Shown here in pieces: positions 1 to 5,487 of a stretch of DNA of 5,902 nucleotides. Every line of letters starts with the position of its first letter. The first letter of the stretch is position 1. The stretch is from CAMBDR01 sp046597185. GTDB lineage: Bacteria; Pseudomonadota; Gammaproteobacteria; Burkholderiales; Burkholderiaceae_D. The DNA is taken from assembly GCA_046597185.1 (NCBI GenBank), contig JBKJLF010000427.1, forward strand, positions 1-5,902, in the 5' to 3' direction. The position numbers were made by a program, and so were the translations under genes. The notes below the pieces were generated by a model. The model was not told where the DNA came from and ran no database searches. It saw nothing but the letters and a program-made list of their open reading frames with translations.

Positions 1-1809
1 CATGGCGTCCGTGCCGCCGGTGTAGCGATTATTTTCATTGAAACCGTAATACACCGTGCGCCCAAGGTTGTCTGTTACCAGCGTTTGGCTTTTTGCGTAC
101 ATAAACTGCCAGCTCAAGCCAATATTGGTGTGATTGCGCAGCACCTTGGTTGCAGGGGTATGCTCGGTGTAGTCGTATTCCGACACCAAGCCACCCGGCT
201 GCGCGTGCTTGATCATGATGTGGTTGGCATACGCAAACTCACGCGTGAGCTCGCCCGCGCGGTTGCGCACGCGCACCAGGTCGCCGTTGGCGTCGTATTC
301 GTAGCTGACCAAGTTGGCCGGAGTTTGGCCGGTTTGCGCGACTTGGCCAGATTGTGGCATTTCTGCCACACTGGTCAAGCGGGCTCGTTCATTAAATGTC
401 AGCACCAGAACCCGCCCGGCACTGTCGATAAGCTTAACGGGTTGCTGCCGCGCATCATATTCAATGCGAATGCCATTGCCGTTGAAGTCAGTCTGGCTAA
501 CCAAATGCGCTATCTTTGCGGCATGGTTGGGCAGTACAAAGCGGTTGCGGATGTCGTTCTGATCCGTCAATTCAAAGGTGTACAAGTCAACCCGTAACAG
601 CGTGATTTGCTCATGCCGCGAATAAAACGATTCCCCCACCGACAAATGGTGAAACGCAATGCCACGATTCAAGCCATCCAGCAAGGTGATTTGTTCCGCA
701 CCAAATTCCAGTGCCAGCGATATCGGCAAATGCCAACCCTGGCCCAGCCAGCCAGTGCGGTGGTTGTCCGAGCTATAGCTGCGCTGCCACGGCAAGGGCA
801 AAATAGCGGGTAAATTGAAGTCGAGGTCGCTGGCTTCAAACAATACTTTGCAGCCGTTAATGGCATCCACGGGCTTACCCGTCCAGGCACAGGTGACGCC
901 ATCTTTTTTCGCGTTGCCCTGCTTTTTAGGGTCTGCGGCAGCTTCCGCCTTCGCTTTGGCCTTGCTTGCCGCTGCCGCATCCGCAGCACGTTTATCTGCC
1001 GCTTTGGCCGCACTGGCTGCGGCGTCGGCTGCACCGCCCGTTGTTTTGGCCACAGGCACAATCTTTTCCAGCCGCGCGACTGTTCTGACCAAACCCGGCA
1101 CCTTGCTGGCGATTTTGGCAATCGCTGTCACACCGTCGATGATCATCAAAATATCCATCAACAATTCGCCAAAAATCTCACCCGCATGGAAAGAACCTGC
1201 CAGCGTGTGCTTGGCCATGTGGGTTTCGTATTCCTGAAATTTCTTCGCTTGTGAATCGGTGATTTTCTTGAACGACTCGGACGGGTTTTTAAACGCGTAA
1301 GTTACCGCTGCAAACAATGTTTGGCGCGCTTCGTAGGCTTCGCGGGTTTTGATTTCAAATGAGGGGGAATACGATGCCTGTATTACCAACATCGCACCGC
1401 CCGGTGCCACCATCAAACTGGCGTTGCGAGCCAGCCGCTCCCAAAAAGTTTTTGCATGCCGCGCGCCATACACTTCGGCCAGCACAAACATTTGCGCCAT
1501 TTCAGCCAGGTCAAACACGCTTTTAACGATGTTTTCACCCATGCCAAATACCACGCCAGCCGAAAACGATTGGTTGCCCAGTATAGTACCCACCGCCGAA
1601 CGCGTATCGATCCAGTTGGTGGCCACCGCCACCTGATGCATGGCATCGTGAAAGGCCTTCAGCACATCATCAGCAATCACCTCCATTTCGGCGCGGGATG
1701 GCCTGGTCACGCATTGCGGGCCGTTGGGTAGATTATTGGTACGGGCGTTGGTACCGCTGTCGATTGGCTCGCGGCGGCCGTTGTAGCCCAAAATGCTGGT
1801 CGTACCCAT
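1..1809 (-). CDS. Rhs/YD-repeat protein with DUF6531 domain, N-terminal 603 residues (C-terminus beyond window)
   Basis: The frame is open from an ATG at 1809 to the left edge without a stop, giving 603 residues of a longer protein. Residues 1-250 form a helical N-terminal region with hydrophobic stretches near 130-146 and 214-235. Residues about 256-300 are an Ala/Lys-rich linker. At 307 a CAWTGKPVDAINGCKVL stretch opens a DUF6531 domain (about 305-385) that includes LPLPWQRSYSS and GWLGQGWHLP, which are hallmarks of Rhs shell proteins. YD-type repeats follow, for example EYDARQQPVKLIDSAGR near 450 and YEYDANGDLVRVRNRAGE near 503. Rhs proteins form a beta-barrel cocoon around a variable C-terminal toxin and are often secreted by type VI systems. 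Here the C-terminus and any immunity gene lie outside the window, so a toxin role is inference. No PAAR or VgrG-type domain is present at the N-terminus. A ribosome binding site 7 bases upstream supports this start. Confidence 0.93.
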   Translation of the reverse strand, partial: MGTTSILGYNGRREPIDSGTNARTNNLPNGPQCVTRPSRAEMEVIADDVLKAFHDAMHQVAVATNWIDTRSAVGTILGNQSFSAGVVFGMGENIVKSVFDLAEMAQMFVLAEVYGARHAKTFWERLARNASLMVAPGGAMLVIQASYSPSFEIKTREAYEARQTLFAAVTYAFKNPSESFKKITDSQAKKFQEYETHMAKHTLAGSFHAGEIFGELLMDILMIIDGVTAIAKIASKVPGLVRTVARLEKIVPVAKTTGGAADAAASAAKAADKRAADAAAASKAKAKAEAAADPKKQGNAKKDGVTCAWTGKPVDAINGCKVLFEASDLDFNLPAILPLPWQRSYSSDNHRTGWLGQGWHLPISLALEFGAEQITLLDGLNRGIAFHHLSVGESFYSRHEQITLLRVDLYTFELTDQNDIRNRFVLPNHAAKIAHLVSQTDFNGNGIRIEYDARQQPVKLIDSAGRVLVLTFNERARLTSVAEMPQSGQVAQTGQTPANLVSYEYDANGDLVRVRNRAGELTREFAYANHIMIKHAQPGGLVSEYDYTEHTPATKVLRNHTNIGLSWQFMYAKSQTLVTDNLGRTVYYGFNENNRYTGGTDAM

Positions 1810-1816
1810 GCGTGAA

Positions 1817-1821
1817 ACTCC
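1817..1821 (-). promoter_or_regulatory. Ribosome binding site of the Rhs gene
   Basis: On the minus strand a GGAGT element lies 7 bases before the ATG at 1809. It fixes that ATG as the start and shows that the Rhs gene has its own translation signal rather than depending on the decayed gene upstream. Confidence 0.7.
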
Positions 1822-1838
1822 GAAAGAAATGGCTTGTT

Positions 1839-1897
1839 AGCTGACAGTGTAGCATGGCAGCCACCCCGCCATCACGCTTAATGCTCACTGGTCAGCT
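1839..1897. repeat. Imperfect inverted repeat at the end of the decayed redox gene
   Basis: The left arm AGCTGACAGTGTAGCAT (1839-1855) pairs with the right arm ATGCTCACTGGTCAGCT (1881-1897). Sixteen of 17 bases match if one base is bulged on each side, leaving a 25-base loop. The right arm contains the last codons of the ferredoxin tail, and the left arm lies in the spacer before the Rhs gene. As RNA this would be a stable hairpin, but neither strand shows a T-run directly after it, so it is not a standard intrinsic terminator. It could be a rho-independent-like pause, an mRNA-stabilising hairpin or chance. Confidence 0.5.
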
Positions 1898-2063
1898 TAA
1901 AAAACTTCTCCGGCGAAACCCGAATCGCCGCACCCGTCGGGCAGGCGCGCACGCAGGCCGCCCCACCTTTCAAATCCATACAAAGATCACATTTCACCGC
2001 TTTTTTCGCCACCGTCGGATCAGCCTCGGCTTGCCGCTTGCCCGGTGGCGCGCCCAGGCCAAA
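1878..2063 (-). pseudogene. Fragment 4: ferredoxin-like Fe-S tail
   Basis: This piece is hidden in a third frame and lacks a start codon of its own. It reads FGLGAPPGKRQAEADPTVAKKAV followed directly by CDLCMDLKGGAACVRACPTGAAIRVSPE, and ends at TAA 1880-1878. The spacing CX2C-X8-CX3CP is a 4Fe-4S cluster-binding pattern of the bacterial ferredoxin type, with the Pro after the fourth Cys. The same frame is blocked just upstream by a TGA at 2066-2064, inside what looks like SWL-stop-FGLG; a TGG to TGA change would explain it. Four cysteines are preserved for one cluster. The other cluster ligands I expect for the family, between LLINE and SWL, are missing. Nothing here can be translated as part of the upstream piece, so it is a remnant. 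Confidence 0.78.
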
Positions 2064-2644
2064 TCACAACCACGATAAGCCGCCGCCGCGATTTCGTTAA
2101 TCAACAGGATGTCTGACGCGTCGCCCACGCCTTGCCCCAGCATGAATTGAATCAGCTCGGTGTCGCCGCCCACATTGCTTTCCATCGCCGCATTTTTCTG
2201 GTTGCGCGCGACAATCTGGTCTTCAATCGAAGCACGCCATGCCGGGTTGAGGGCAAGCTGCTGCTTGAAGATGTCGGCCTTCAAAACCAGGGCCTCGGTC
2301 ATCACGGCAGCCGTCACCGTGGCCGAACGCCTGGCGTTATTCACCAGCGCCATTTCACCAATATAATTACCCGCCGATACGTAGGAAAAAATCTTGACTT
2401 TGTTGTCGATTTTTTTCGAGATGGTGACCGAACCACGGCGTATCAAATACAAACCATCGGCTTCGTCATTTTCATTAAATAACACTTCATTGGCGTTATA
2501 GCGGCGTAATTCCACACTGCCCTGCACCAGTGCATTAACCGCATCTGCACCCAACATCGGCCCGATATAGCTGGAAATGGCATTGCGCACAAACACTTCA
2601 TCCATCTGGCGACGCACACTATCGACCGATTCAATCAGTTTCAT
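1994..2644 (-). pseudogene. Fragment 3: cyclic-nucleotide-binding (CRP-like) domain
   Basis: The first 185 residues from the ATG at 2644 are a cyclic-nucleotide-binding fold. ELRRYNANEVLFNENDEADGLYLIRRGSV (45-73) is the beta-roll start. GNYIGEMALVNNARRSATV (92-110) is the phosphate-binding cassette, with the Glu and Arg positions kept. Helical segments follow, ending with DILLINEI (178-185). There is no helix-turn-helix, so it is not a CRP-type transcription factor. The frame is already open upstream of 2644 from GGC at 2668 (GYPLIKQAM), which joins it to the reductase, so ATG 2644 is internal and has no ribosome binding site of note. After residue 185 the reading turns into low-complexity Ala and basic sequence that makes no sense for the family, and it stops at 1994. 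The likely cause is a deletion and frame change near 2090. Confidence 0.82.
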
Positions 2645-2655
2645 GGCCTGCTTGA

Positions 2656-3114
2656 TCAGCGGGTAGCCCTCAAGGCACCCACAATATACAGGCCGGGTAT
2701 CGTCGATACATAGGATTCAGACAAAACCGGGAGTGCGGCCCAGTTGGCGTTGGGGAACGCAATGCCGAAGCGCTCAACCAATTGGCGCGGTGGCGATGCC
2801 CCAAGGCGCGCGATCAGCCGGTCGCAAACCATACTGCCCTCGCCTGTTTTGCCGTTGTACACATATTTGAGCGGCCGCTGGTTGTCTTCCACCCGCTGGT
2901 TGTCTTCCACCCGCACCGCTTTGGCGCTGTAATGAATCTTGATTTTCCCCTCTTTTTCGGCGGTCAGAATCAAGCGCCGATTGCCGTCCTTACAACTGAT
3001 GAATTCCTCGGAACGAATCACCATGATGACTTTATTTTGCCGTGACAAGCCGAGCGCATTTTCAATCGCCGCGTCACCCGCACCAACCACGACGATGGTT
3101 TCATCGCTATTCAA
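2656..3114 (-). pseudogene. Fragment 2: NAD(P)-binding half of the same reductase
   Basis: The conserved part begins at NSDETIVVVGAGDAAIENA, where GAGDAA is the second Rossmann motif, which binds NAD(P)H in this reductase class. It continues through CDRLIARLGASPPRQLVERFG to PGLYIVGAL near 2671, the C-terminal FAD-contacting segment. The only available upstream start is a TTG at 3114 with no convincing ribosome binding site, so this is not an independent gene. The last residues (RATR) before the TGA at 2658-2656 are out of frame; the next frame continues with GYPLIKQAM. No CxxC redox pair typical of true thioredoxin reductase is present in either reductase fragment. The pair could be absent from this branch or could have lain in the lost segment. 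An 18-base tandem duplication lies inside this piece. Confidence 0.82.
2875..2910. repeat. Two tandem copies of an 18-base unit inside the reductase fragment
   Basis: The unit CCGCTGGTTGTCTTCCAC occurs at 2875-2892 and again, identically, at 2893-2910, followed by four more matching bases. On the coding strand it gives a repeated six-residue unit (RVEDNQ twice), in frame. It is probably a recent slippage or unequal duplication. Confidence 0.95.
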
Positions 3115-3361
3115 AATGGATGTCGCTGCGTAAAGGTAAAATGGCGGGCTCCGCCATCACATGCTTACCCTTTTGATATTGGTAAATCGTGTCGGACGCA
3201 TGCGCCTTGGCTTCCAACAAAATATGCCCGATCCCCAGTGCCGCCGCACGCGTCGCCGCCGATAAACCGGCTGGCCCGGAGCCGATGATGGCAATCGTAA
3301 AATGGCTACCAGGCTGACCTGGTGCGCCTGGCGTTGGTGTCGATGGCGGGGCTTGGGTCAT
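3107..3361 (-). pseudogene. Fragment 1: FAD-binding half of a thioredoxin-reductase-like oxidoreductase
   Basis: These 84 residues start at ATG 3361 and end at a TAG created by the frame change near 3109. After a Pro-rich leader (residues 1-19) comes the Rossmann FAD motif IAIIGSGPAGLSAA, with GSGPAG at 27-32 and the ribose-binding acidic residue E50 at the end of the second strand. KGKHVMAEPAILPLRSD follows at 64-80. The dinucleotide motif and LLEA strand show a pyridine nucleotide-disulfide reductase fold. A complete FAD domain would need a further stretch of roughly 100 residues before the NAD(P)-binding motif, and that stretch is missing. The start overlaps the stop of the preceding small frame as ATGA, and AGGTG at 3367-3371 is a good ribosome binding site, so a truncated peptide could still be made. 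Confidence 0.82.
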
Positions 3362-3573
3362 GGTGTCACCTGTGGCGAGATGAAGGTTTGCAGTGCAGCC
3401 AATTGCGTGCTGAACACCTGCGGCTGGAATTTGTCTTCATCCGCCAAGGTCTTGCGCATCAAGCTCAGTTGCTGATTCACTTTGGCTGGCAACCGCAGGC
3501 CATTTTGTCGGTTCAGACTGGCGCATAAGCTGGACAGCGATATTCCAGACGCTACTGGAGAGTGCATATGCAC
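3358..3573 (-). CDS. Small hypothetical protein coupled to the decayed redox gene
   Basis: The frame gives 71 residues from a GTG at 3573, or 69 from the ATG at 3567; neither start has a clear ribosome binding site. I do not recognise the product. It is mildly basic and mixed in character, with one Cys, no signal peptide and no membrane segment. The stretch VNQQLSLMRKTLADEDKFQPQVFSTQLAALQTF looks like amphipathic helices of a soluble protein. Its stop overlaps the ATG of the redox gene (ATGA at 3361-3358), the usual sign of translational coupling within an operon, and this is the best evidence that it is real. The frame stays open upstream of the GTG to an in-frame TGA at 3615-3613. It may therefore be the tail of a longer gene whose front has been lost, consistent with the decay next door. 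Confidence 0.42.
   Translation of the reverse strand: MHMHSPVASGISLSSLCASLNRQNGLRLPAKVNQQLSLMRKTLADEDKFQPQVFSTQLAALQTFISPQVTP
3367..3371 (-). promoter_or_regulatory. Ribosome binding site of the decayed redox gene
   Basis: AGGTG on the minus strand lies 5 bases before the ATG at 3361, inside the last codons of the small upstream frame. It supports ATG 3361 as the original start of the fusion gene. Confidence 0.55.
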
Positions 3574-3651
3574 AAAATACGGACTACACCGATTCAGTTG
3601 TGTACGCTGGCGTCACGCAAGCCCAACCCGGGAATCCAACCTGTGGTTACT

Positions 3652-3667
3652 TATTTGATCTCAAATA
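3652..3667. repeat. AT-rich palindrome in the spacer downstream of the phosphate transporter
   Basis: TATTTGA (3652-3658) and TCAAATA (3661-3667) form a perfect 7-base inverted repeat around a 2-base centre. It sits in the 147-base noncoding stretch between the transporter stop and the small frame, about 80 bases upstream of that frame's start. The size and symmetry would suit a dimeric regulator, but it does not match the FNR consensus (TTGAT, four bases, ATCAA) or the CRP consensus. The rest of the 3574-3720 spacer shows no recognisable gene, RNA or clear terminator. Confidence 0.4.
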
Positions 3668-3720
3668 TACGATAGCACAACGCATTCCGATTAGTGCATT
3701 ATTTCGTTACTTGTTTTGAA

Positions 3721-4728
3721 TTAAAAAAAGTGCTTGCCTAACCACCAAAAAATGGCCGCAACAAAGGCCGATGCCGGAATCGTCAAAATCCATGCCCACA
3801 CAATCCCACCTGCAACCCCCCAGCGCACCGCATTCATCTTTCGAACCGATCCCACCCCCACAATTGCGCCAGTAATCGTATGGGTGGTAGAAACCGGCAC
3901 CCCCATGGCTGTGGCCAGAAACAGCGTAATGGCACCGCCCGTTTCGGCACAAAATCCACCGACCGGTTTGAGCTTGGTAATGCGCTGGCCCATGGTTTTG
4001 ACGATGCGCCAGCCACCAAACAGCGTACCCAAACTGATGGCGGTATAGCACGATATGATCACCCATTTCGGCAAACTGTCCTTGACCGCCATGTTGCCGC
4101 TGGCAATTAACAACATCCAGATAATACCGATGGTTTTTTGCGCATCATTACCACCATGACCCAAGCTATACAGCGAGGCCGACACCAGTTGCAAGCGACG
4201 AAACCATTTATCAACCCGTGCAGGCGAAGAACGCACGAATATCCACGATACCGCCACCACCAAAATCGAACCAAACAAAAAGCCCAGCGTGGGCGAGAGC
4301 ACAATAAAGAGGATGGTTTTGCCCAAACTGGCCACATTCAAGGAAACCACACCCGCCTTGGCCACCGCCGCACCCACCAGACCACCAATCAAAGCATGGG
4401 AAGAAGAAGAAGGAATGCCATAGTACCAAGTCACGACATTCCAAAAAATAGCGCCCACCAAAGCACCAAAAACGACATGTTGATCGATGATGCCAGGGTC
4501 AATCAAGCCCTTGCCCACGGTGGCCGCAACGGTTAAGGGGAACACAAACACCGCAGTAAAATTAAAAAATGCTGCCATCGCCACCGCCGTGTGTGGTTTC
4601 AAAACACCGGTCGAAACCACCGTTGCAATCGCATTGGCAGCATCATGAAAACCATTCATGAAGTCAAACAGTAAAGCCAAGCCAATTAATAATACCAGTA
4701 CGTAAATACTGATTTGCATAGTATGCAT
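3721..4728 (-). CDS. pit: Pit-family low-affinity inorganic phosphate transporter
   Basis: This complete 335-residue inner-membrane permease is rich in hydrophobic segments and belongs to the Pit family, which imports phosphate (as a metal-phosphate complex in bacteria) using the proton gradient. The family's duplicated signature is present in both halves: GFHDAANAIAT at 26-36 and GHGGNDAQKTIG at 190-201. Both halves also carry the substrate-path motifs, GIPSSSSHALIGG (104-116) in the first and GVPVSTTHTITGAIVG (276-291) in the second. A charged cytoplasmic loop lies near 165-181. The length is close to that of the shorter bacterial members. Start choice is uncertain between ATG 4728 and ATG 4719, because neither has a strong ribosome binding site. 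The gene lies 54 bases after the DUF47 gene on the same strand, the normal pairing for this transporter type, and the two are probably cotranscribed. Confidence 0.95.
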   Translation of the reverse strand: MHTMQISIYVLVLLIGLALLFDFMNGFHDAANAIATVVSTGVLKPHTAVAMAAFFNFTAVFVFPLTVAATVGKGLIDPGIIDQHVVFGALVGAIFWNVVTWYYGIPSSSSHALIGGLVGAAVAKAGVVSLNVASLGKTILFIVLSPTLGFLFGSILVVAVSWIFVRSSPARVDKWFRRLQLVSASLYSLGHGGNDAQKTIGIIWMLLIASGNMAVKDSLPKWVIISCYTAISLGTLFGGWRIVKTMGQRITKLKPVGGFCAETGGAITLFLATAMGVPVSTTHTITGAIVGVGSVRKMNAVRWGVAGGIVWAWILTIPASAFVAAIFWWLGKHFF

Positions 4729-4782
4729 GACAATTACTCGCTTTTAAAGAAAGGGAAAGGGCACAAAAATTTAAGCATGGAA

Positions 4783-5409
4783 TCAAGCATTTTCGACCAC
4801 AATCCCTTCGATAATCACCGCCACATCTTCACAGCGATCCGTCACCGTTTCCAAAATCTCATAAATTGCTTTAAGCTTGATCAGGTTGCGCACATCCGGT
4901 TCATCACGAAACAACTTGGACAAGGCCGCGCGCATGACATGATCGGCGTCGGATTCCAGGCGGTCGATTTCGACGCACAAAGCCAGCATTTGGCGCGAAT
5001 TGTCCATATTATGCAACAAGGCCACCGCTGCCTGCACTTTTTCGGCACAGGCCAGACATAATTCCGCAAGCCGTTTGGCTTCCGGCGTAATGACTTGAAT
5101 ATCGTACAGGGAAACGGTTTGCGCCGCATCTTCCATTAAATCGAGGATATCATCCATGCGTGTAATGAGCTTATGGATTTCATCCCGGTCCAGCGGCGTA
5201 ATAAAGGTTTTGTGCAAGGTATCGATGGTGGCGTAGGTGATTTTATCCGCCTCTTTTTCGATGGTTTCAATGGCATGCACCCGAATGTCGAGGTCATCAA
5301 AATTAGTCATCAAAGCCACTAATTCTTTTGCACCTTTTACACATAGTGCTGCATGTTGGTTAAAATAATCAAAAAACTTGCCGTCATGAGGCATCAAACT
5401 TCCAAACAT
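4783..5409 (-). CDS. PhoU-like DUF47 protein, accessory to the Pit transporter
   Basis: This complete 208-residue, all-helical soluble protein belongs to the PhoU-related DUF47 family. The start MFGSLMPHDGKFFDYFNQHA is typical of the family. Acidic metal-binding motifs of the PhoU type recur on the helices: IEKEADKITY (50-59), RMDDILDLMED (84-94), IDRLESDADHVM (148-159) and ETVTDRCEDVAVIIEG (187-202). Such proteins are encoded next to Pit transporters and are thought to control or assist phosphate uptake; the exact mechanism is not settled. It is not the PhoU of the high-affinity Pst system, and no pst genes are present. A GAGAG ribosome binding site lies 6 bases before the ATG at 5409. The gene is followed after 54 bases by pit. 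Confidence 0.92.
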   Translation of the reverse strand: MFGSLMPHDGKFFDYFNQHAALCVKGAKELVALMTNFDDLDIRVHAIETIEKEADKITYATIDTLHKTFITPLDRDEIHKLITRMDDILDLMEDAAQTVSLYDIQVITPEAKRLAELCLACAEKVQAAVALLHNMDNSRQMLALCVEIDRLESDADHVMRAALSKLFRDEPDVRNLIKLKAIYEILETVTDRCEDVAVIIEGIVVENA

Positions 5410-5415
5410 ATTCGC

Positions 5416-5420
5416 TCTCT
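5416..5420 (-). promoter_or_regulatory. Ribosome binding site of the DUF47 gene
   Basis: A purine run on the minus strand (GAGAG within AGAGAGAGCGAAT) lies 6 bases upstream of ATG 5409 and supports that start. Confidence 0.55.
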
Positions 5421-5487
5421 CTATGATTTAAGCGGAACTTCATTAACAAAAAAACACTTCTTACAAAATTTTTGCATCCAAAGTAGA

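Larger units (their letters stand above)
1878..3361 (-). pseudogene. Decayed fusion gene: FAD/NAD(P) reductase, cyclic-nucleotide-binding domain and ferredoxin tail
   Basis: Four consecutive minus-strand pieces in different frames read as one protein in a fixed domain order. They are an FAD-binding half (3361-3110), an NAD(P)-binding half (about 3111-2671), a CRP-like domain (about 2668-2091) and a cysteine-rich ferredoxin tail (about 2063-1878). Continuity is clearest near 2670: the reductase ends in LYIVGAL in one frame, and GYPLIKQAM follows in the next frame after a one-base loss, running straight into the CRP-like part. From memory of the family, the intact protein is a single chain of several hundred residues more, with two cyclic-nucleotide domains and several Fe-S clusters. 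Three stretches appear to be deleted here, with frameshifts and one TGA. The original role was probably electron transfer from NAD(P)H through FAD to Fe-S centres with effector sensing; that is inference. An AGGTG ribosome binding site still precedes the ATG at 3361. Confidence 0.8.

Noticed and set aside
85..597. Long plus-strand open frame opposite the Rhs gene
   Set aside because: It runs codon-for-codon antisense to a clear YD-repeat coding sequence and its translation shows no domain. The other plus-strand frames over 607-1731 are similar shadows.
912..1045. Ala/Lys-rich segment as a short-sequence repeat array
   Set aside because: The codons vary and no DNA unit recurs exactly. It is a low-complexity protein linker, not a DNA repeat.
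1840..1877. Promoter for the Rhs gene (TACACT as a -10 on the minus strand)
   Set aside because: Only four of six bases match and the best -35 at suitable spacing is poor. It also overlaps the inverted repeat.
1994..2644. The CRP-like piece as a stand-alone 216-residue transcription regulator
   Set aside because: It has no helix-turn-helix, its ATG is internal to a frame already open from 2668, and its last 30 residues are out-of-frame sequence after a deletion.
2656..3361. A true thioredoxin reductase (trxB)
   Set aside because: No CxxC redox pair is visible in either half, the wording of the conserved motifs differs from TrxB, and the protein continues into a CRP-like domain.
3601..3660. 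Possible tRNA remnant in the GGTTGGATTCCCGGGTT stretch
   Set aside because: It resembles a T-arm only superficially: the TTCGANTC core is absent and no cloverleaf or acceptor stem can be assembled.
5410..5487. Intrinsic terminator after dnaB
   Set aside because: A run of seven T residues exists on the minus strand, but the sequence before it offers only weak AT pairing (ACTT/AAGT, CAAAA/TTTTG), not a stable GC stem.
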